Assembly (NCBI GenBank): GCA_046732255.1
Contig: JBKPMR010000103.1
Span: 1-9,002, forward strand
Source: DATBLE01 sp046732255
GTDB lineage: Bacteria; Actinomycetota; Thermoleophilia; Gaiellales; Gaiellaceae
Direction: 5' to 3'
Length of the DNA: 9,002 nucleotides
Each line of letters begins with the position of its first letter. The stretch's first letter is position 1. Below, in pieces: positions 6,619 to 9,002 of the stretch. Both the position numbers and the translations under genes were made by a program. Below the pieces are notes generated by a model. That model was given only the letters and a program-made list of their open reading frames with translations. It searched no databases and was not told the origin of the DNA.

Positions 6619-6674
6619 TGGAACGCGACCGAATCAAGCCGTTTCGGGCTCCCCTTGGATCCGGTCGCGTTCCA
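6619..6674 (-). terminator. Long stem-loop downstream of the 85-residue gene, possible terminator
   Basis: TGGAACGCGACCG (6619-6631) and CGGTCGCGTTCCA (6662-6674) are perfect 13-bp inverted repeats. Inner bases AATCAAG (6632-6638) and CTTGGATC (6654-6661) extend the stem imperfectly, leaving a 15-nt loop. It begins about 47 nt past the stop of the minus-strand gene 6721-6978. On that strand the stem is followed by a modestly T-containing stretch (GTGTTTTC near 6601-6608), not a classic U-tract. A terminator is the simplest reading; a small mobile repeat is the alternative. Confidence 0.45.
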
Positions 6675-6690
6675 GGTTGTAGCAGGTAAT

Positions 6691-6703
6691 GCCCGCTGCG
6701 GGC
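6691..6703 (-). terminator. Short GC hairpin directly after the 85-residue gene
   Basis: GCCCGC (6691-6696) and GCGGGC (6698-6703) form a 6-bp stem around one base, 17 nt past the TAG at 6721-6723 on the minus strand. No U-tract follows. It may act with the larger stem at 6619-6674 as a tandem terminator. Confidence 0.35.
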
Positions 6704-6720
6704 TCAGGCCAAACCCTGTG

Positions 6721-6978
6721 CTAAGCAGAGCGCATCGTGTAGTCGCGGCCGTCCAGCTCGAACGAAACCGAGTCGGATCCATCCAGGCCGGACCGGTCGG
6801 CGAGAAAGCGCTGGATGGTGTCGAGGATCTGGATGATCTCGCTGTCGCTGCCGAGCGCGACTCGCACGAAGTGCCGACGGTCGTCGTCGACGTCGATCTC
6901 CGGATGGAACGGGGAGAGCGCGCTGTAGAGGTTGGCCGCGGACTCCGGACTCGCCGCCTGGATCGTCAGCTCCTGCAT
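6721..6978 (-). CDS. Small protein of unknown function, 85 residues
   Basis: I do not recognise the family. The product starts MQELTIQAASPESAANLYSA and has an alternating pattern: strand LTIQA, helix SPESAANLYSALSPF, strand HFVRVALG, helix SEIIQILDTIQRFLAD, then strands SVSFELDG and DYTMRSA. This suggests a compact soluble alpha/beta domain, perhaps ferredoxin-like or ACT-like; that is inference from the residue pattern alone. It is acidic, with no Cys, signal peptide or membrane segment. ATG 6978 is preferred because upstream residues in the same frame are Pro/Arg-rich shadow sequence. No clear ribosome site is seen. It is divergent from the plus-strand gene beginning at 7065, with 86 bp between the starts that must hold any promoters for both, and it is followed by two hairpins. 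Confidence 0.7.
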   Translation of the reverse strand: MQELTIQAASPESAANLYSALSPFHPEIDVDDDRRHFVRVALGSDSEIIQILDTIQRFLADRSGLDGSDSVSFELDGRDYTMRSA

Positions 6979-7064
6979 CGTGCCCGAGGACGAGTACCCG
7001 CGGCGGCCGGCCTGGTAACCGGGGCGCGGGATTCGCAGACGGTCGCCGGGGGAATGGAGACCGA

Positions 7065-7286
7065 GTGAGCGAGGAGCGCGAACGACCGGAACCGGACATC
7101 GCGCAAGATGCCGGGATCCCGGGGTCGAAGGTTCCCGAGGAGCTGCCGCCCCAGAAGGAGTCCCACGTCGAGCAGGTCCCGGACACCGGGCCTCCCGACA
7201 CCGACGACGAGGGGCAGATGGCGCCACCGGCTGAGTCGATTCTCAGCCGCGGCGCCCGCCGCCGTCTCAGACGTCGGGGATCGTGA
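7065..7286 (+). CDS. Small acidic, probably disordered protein, 73 residues
   Basis: The product begins MSEERERPEPDIAQDAG and is rich in Glu, Asp, Pro and Gln through about residue 58. It then switches to a strongly basic tail, LSRGARRRLRRRGS. There are no long hydrophobic stretches, so it is likely disordered and charge-segregated; the basic tail could bind nucleic acid or an acidic partner. I do not recognise a family. GTG 7065 is chosen because GGAG (7056-7059) lies 5 nt upstream; an ATG at 7054 in another frame opens only a four-codon ORF that ends at TGA 7066-7068, overlapping this start. The last 20 nt overlap the tail of the convergent gene 7267-7491. Codon use is like the neighbours. 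Reality as a gene is likely but not certain. Confidence 0.6.
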   Translation: MSEERERPEPDIAQDAGIPGSKVPEELPPQKESHVEQVPDTGPPDTDDEGQMAPPAESILSRGARRRLRRRGS

Positions 7287-7491
7287 CGCCGGCGGCGACC
7301 AGCGCCCGCCGAATCGCCTCACGCGACGAGTGACCGGTCGTCACGATCGGCGCTTTGCCCCTCTCGACGAGCGTGCAGCTCCACGCGCTCAGCTCGCGGC
7401 GCCGCTCGAGGCGAACGTCGATGTCGCGCTCGCGCGCGTACGTCTCGAGCAGGTCGAGGACGACGAGACGCGGTCTTTCCGCCATTGCCAT
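7267..7491 (-). CDS. Small protein of unknown function, 74 residues
   Basis: The product starts MAMAERPRLVVLDLLETYARERDIDVRLERRRELSAW, with alternating helix and strand character. It ends in VTTGHSSREAIRRALVAAGVTIPDV, a strand plus helix resembling the EA-xxAL helix at the end of HicB-like or dsRBD-like small domains. That resemblance is weak, and I would not assign a function. It has one Cys and no membrane segment. ATG 7491 is taken; ATG 7485 two codons on is equally possible. A TACAAA box (7504-7499 on the minus strand) lies 7 nt before the ATG, and its last bases also give a weak AAAGG ribosome site. The frame upstream, open to 7914, is not protein-like near the start. The TGA stop overlaps the convergent acidic-protein gene by 20 bp. 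Confidence 0.68.
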   Translation of the reverse strand: MAMAERPRLVVLDLLETYARERDIDVRLERRRELSAWSCTLVERGKAPIVTTGHSSREAIRRALVAAGVTIPDV

Positions 7492-7612
7492 GACTGCCTT
7501 TGTACACCGCGGGGACGTGCCGCCCGCGTCCGACCCGCCGGAGCGGCACGCGTCGAACCAGATTCGTTCCTGCTCGGTGCCCTCCCGGCGGAGCCGTGAA
7601 GCTAGTTGAGGG

Positions 7613-7765
7613 TCAGTGTCGTCGACCCTTCGACCCGCCGCATGCCAGCGAGTTGAGCGAGACGAAGGCGTTGGTCGCCGAGACAAAGCGGCCGGCCATT
7701 TTCCAGACCACGACAGACCGGTCATCTTCGTCCACTTGAAGTGCCCGGCGGAGATTCTCACACAC
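7613..7765 (-). CDS. Possible small ORF, 50 residues, unknown
   Basis: In the 402-bp gap 7492-7893 one minus-strand frame reads more like protein than the others. From GTG 7765 it gives MCENLRRALQVDEDDRSV, then VVVWKMAGRFVSATNAFVSLNSLACGG and a short basic end GRRH. A second GTG in frame lies 12 codons on. GGGCGGA just before the first GTG is a weak ribosome site. The hydrophobic, aromatic and Asn/Ser-rich middle is unlike the Arg/Pro-rich shadows typical of this GC content. It may instead be a remnant of a longer gene, since the frame stays open upstream of the GTG. I see nothing else in this gap except the upstream region of the barrel-protein gene at 7894. Confidence 0.3.
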   Translation of the reverse strand: MCENLRRALQVDEDDRSVVVWKMAGRFVSATNAFVSLNSLACGGSKGRRH

Positions 7766-7893
7766 GATCCGCCCGAGCCGACAAACCAGAGCCGCCTGGC
7801 CGCGAAGCGTTCGACCCGCGGGGCGGTTTCGTCCGCCGGGCGCGGACAGATATGTAAACGTTCGATTTCGGCATCCGACGAAGGGAGATCGGA

Positions 7894-8154
7894 ATGGCTG
7901 TACTGATTCGCCATCGGGCCCCGGTCACGACGGAGCTGTACGACGAGATCTCGCCGCCGTTACTGGAAGAGATCAAAAAAGCGCCGGGCTTCGTCCTCCA
8001 CGTCGCCTTTGAGGACTCACAGGGCTTCTGTGTTGCGGAGATCTGGGACTCTCAGGAACAGCACGATGCGTACTTCAACGAGAAGGTGGTGCCGAACGTC
8101 CCTGCTGAGATCAAGCAAGAGGTAATCCAGCTCCACAACGTGGTCAACACCTAG
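7894..8154 (+). CDS. Dimeric alpha/beta-barrel (ABM-like) protein, 86 residues
   Basis: The product begins MAVLIRHRAPVTTELYDEISPPL and continues PGFVLHVAFEDSQGFCVAEIWDSQEQHDAYFNEKVVP, ending IQLHNVVNT. This strand-helix-strand-strand-helix-strand layout with a W-[DE]-S turn is typical of small ABM-like ferredoxin-fold proteins that form dimeric barrels. Some members are heme-degrading or cofactor-free monooxygenases, but most actinobacterial copies of this length have no known reaction, and no catalytic residues can be assigned. It is soluble and lacks a signal peptide. The ATG has a good ribosome site, AAGGGAG at 7881-7887, 6 nt upstream, unlike the apparently leaderless genes in this window. 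GC content and third-position GC are visibly lower than in neighbouring genes (for example the AAA AAA and GTA codons), hinting at a different origin. It stands alone, with a stem-loop 57 nt downstream. Confidence 0.87.
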   Translation: MAVLIRHRAPVTTELYDEISPPLLEEIKKAPGFVLHVAFEDSQGFCVAEIWDSQEQHDAYFNEKVVPNVPAEIKQEVIQLHNVVNT

Positions 8155-8210
8155 CAGACTGAGCCAGATTCCAGGGACGTTCGCGTTTAGCTCGGCGGAG
8201 TTGATGAGGC

Positions 8211-8248
8211 GGGAGCGGGACCCGGAAGCCGGCGGGGCGCCCGCTCCC
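8211..8248 (+). terminator. Stem-loop after the barrel-protein gene, probable terminator
   Basis: GGGAGCGGG (8211-8219) pairs perfectly with CCCGCTCCC (8240-8248). The 20-nt loop itself contains CCGG-AAG-CCGG (8222-8232). It starts 57 nt after the TAG at 8152-8154. Only a weak pyrimidine stretch (TCTCTG) follows, which is usual for GC-rich actinobacterial terminators. Confidence 0.5.
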
Positions 8249-8512
8249 TCTCTGCCACCCGAAATCGAGGCTCCGGGCTGGTAGTCGCCCCTGTTAGGCG
8301 AGGGCACAGGGGGGAGCGGAACGTCGGAGGGTGCCTGCCAACAAGCCTCAGGGGGATTCAAAGACTCGCCGCAGTGGTGTCCCGCTCCCACGTAAAGGAT
8401 CCCGCGTATCCGTCTAGAGGTCAACGCCGCAAGCTCGCCGTCTAGCGCGGCTCCTGCACCGGAACTGTCATCGCGAGGAGTAGCCGCCTCCCCTCTGGGG
8501 AACGCCCGGTAT

Positions 8513-8577
8513 GGGGGCGGGACTGTGGCTTCGTAGAGAAAGCCTCTCCCCTGCGAGGCCCGCGCGTACCCGCCCCC
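8513..8577. repeat. Perfect 9-bp inverted repeat with inner hairpin
   Basis: GGGGGCGGG (8513-8521) and CCCGCCCCC (8569-8577) pair perfectly around a 47-nt loop. The loop contains GGCTT (8527-8531) and AAGCC (8540-8544) as a second hairpin. The orientation of any transcript is unknown. It could be a fold of a structured RNA or a chance GC-rich pairing. Confidence 0.35.
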
Positions 8578-8620
8578 TCTTCATAAGAAGAGTGGTTCGG
8601 GTGGTGAAACTTGCGCGGTG

Positions 8621-8646
8621 GTGCGGCGGCGCTACAGCCGCCGCGC
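8621..8646 (-). terminator. Strong GC stem-loop downstream of the cupin gene
   Basis: GCGGCGGC (8623-8630) and GCCGCCGC (8637-8644) pair perfectly around GCTACA. A G-T wobble and a G-C pair extend the stem to 10 bp (8621-8646). It lies 86 nt past the cupin TAG on the minus strand, and 20 nt past the next in-frame TGA. No U-tract is seen on either side. Confidence 0.45.
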
Positions 8647-8732
8647 GGACGACCCTGAAGACCCAGTCAGGCGTCGAGCTCGCCGTCGGCAAGCTCGTTC
8701 TGCAACTCGTCCCGCAAACCCCGTCGGCCTGT

Positions 8733-9002
8733 CTACTCCTCGCCCTCCCAGTAGTCGAGCTCCGGCCCGGGTTTGCCGAACATGATCCGCTCGCCGGCCA
8801 CGCTCCGCGCGCCGATCTTGCCGCTGTCGAGGTACTCGACGATGTCGGGGGCGACGAGCGTCGAGAGCATGAGCACGCGGATCGGCGTGTCGGTGGTGTT
8901 CTTGATCTGATGCGCGCCCTCCTTGCCGCGCGGGAAGGCGACGACGTCACCTTCGCGTAGCTGCTGCTCGCCCTCGTGCGTGCGCAGCGTGGGCTCCCCG
9001 CG
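8733..9002 (-). CDS. Cupin-domain protein, C-terminal 89 residues (N-terminus outside the window)
   Basis: The frame is open to the right edge of the window and ends at TAG 8735-8733. Visible residues begin RGEPTLRTHEGEQQLREGDVV, followed by AFPRGKEGAHQIKNTTDTPIRVLMLSTLVAPDIVEYLDSGKIG. This is the second half of a small cupin barrel: GDVVAFP-(6)-H is the second cupin motif, with the metal-ligand His in GAHQIKN. It closes with GKPGPELDYWEGEE, a tail typical of actinobacterial stand-alone cupins. Such proteins are cytoplasmic metal-binding barrels of varied or unknown function, and the substrate cannot be told. The start, promoter and first cupin motif lie beyond 9002. A further 21 sense codons follow the TAG in the same frame. 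Confidence 0.87.
   Translation of the reverse strand, partial: RGEPTLRTHEGEQQLREGDVVAFPRGKEGAHQIKNTTDTPIRVLMLSTLVAPDIVEYLDSGKIGARSVAGERIMFGKPGPELDYWEGEE

Larger units (their letters stand above)
6390..6720. other. Intergenic region with inverted repeats, no gene seen
   Basis: This 331-bp stretch lies between two minus-strand genes. No frame looks like protein, although one minus frame stays open through it. At 6501-6561 there is a nested structure: GGGCGGG (6501-6507) pairs with CCCGCCC (6555-6561), and TGCCTC (6515-6520) pairs with GAGGCA (6531-6536). It would lie 110-170 nt upstream of the nuclease-like gene's ATG and could be part of a leader, but it matches no riboswitch or tRNA that I know. 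Two further hairpins near 6619-6703 are listed separately. Confidence 0.5.
8155..8732. other. 578-bp gap between convergent genes, rich in inverted repeats
   Basis: No convincing coding frame is seen between the barrel-protein gene and the cupin gene. Four perfect inverted repeats of 8-9 bp are present: 8211-8219 with 8240-8248, 8312-8319 with 8382-8389, 8513-8521 with 8569-8577, and 8623-8630 with 8637-8644. CCCGCTCCC occurs twice (8240-8248, 8381-8389) and CCGTCTAG twice (8410-8417, 8438-8445). No tRNA T-loop, tmRNA tag or SRP/RNase P core could be recognised on either strand. It may hold terminators plus an unrecognised structured RNA, or be decayed mobile DNA. Confidence 0.45.

Noticed and set aside
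6390..6782. N-terminal extension of the nuclease-like protein to 6782
   Set aside because: The added residues are Ser/Ala/Arg-rich with no fold pattern, cross two perfect hairpins and overlap the 85-residue gene.
7492..7914. N-terminal extension of the 74-residue protein to 7914
   Set aside because: The frame is low in protein character beyond ATG 7491 and overlaps the start of the divergent barrel-protein gene.
8017..8424. Minus-strand open frame across the barrel-protein gene and the gap
   Set aside because: Half lies antisense to the barrel-protein gene. The remainder is Gly/Pro/Ser-rich and crosses three inverted repeats.
8468..8960. Open frames on both strands over the cupin region (8468-8950 minus, 8511-8960 plus)
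   Set aside because: The cupin second motif and tail lie in a different minus frame that runs off the window edge. These frames are Arg/Ser-rich shadows.

Overview
The window is GC-rich, has strongly G/C-ending codons, frequent GTG starts, and several genes with a TAnnnT box exactly 6 nt before the start codon (leaderless-type promoters). Together with the gene types this suggests an actinobacterium. A soil Thermoleophilia-like lineage (Gaiellales/Solirubrobacterales) is the best guess, but this is inference, since no rRNA or marker gene is present.

Left part (1-2640, plus strand): a 5'-truncated double-SIS sugar isomerase/deglycase-type gene is followed by a PfkB sugar kinase, a likely sugar-phosphate catabolic pair. 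The two are separated by a compact REP-like block of mirrored repeats (964-1060). That block supplies the isomerase stop codon and ends 3 nt before the kinase GTG. Next come a small four-helix membrane protein of the phage-holin-4/YvlD type, which appears to start at a non-canonical ATC, and a 92-residue protein of unknown function.

Centre (2637-6389, minus strand): a 1,097-residue signalling protein has a zinc ribbon, a class III nucleotide cyclase domain, an AAA/STAND-type ATPase and a TPR-like C-terminus, the architecture of soluble adenylyl cyclases. Its cyclase domain lacks the conserved catalytic Asn. Upstream on the same strand lies a small protein resembling a PD-(D/E)xK nuclease with Thr in place of the Lys. 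The cyclase gene and the 92-residue gene converge and share a CTAG at their stops.

Right part (6390-9002): small genes on both strands, with larger gaps. They are an 85-residue unknown (minus), a 73-residue acidic, probably disordered protein (plus), a 74-residue unknown (minus) overlapping it tail to tail, a possible 50-residue minus-strand ORF, an 86-residue dimeric alpha/beta-barrel protein of lower GC (plus), and the C-terminal part of a cupin protein (minus) running off the right edge. Gaps 6390-6720 and 8155-8732 hold no convincing gene but contain several perfect inverted repeats, some probably terminators and some possibly structured RNA.

I see no rRNA, tRNA, CRISPR array or complete insertion sequence. 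The most unusual items are the mirrored REP-like block, the apparent ATC start, the altered cyclase active site and the stem-rich gap 8155-8732.
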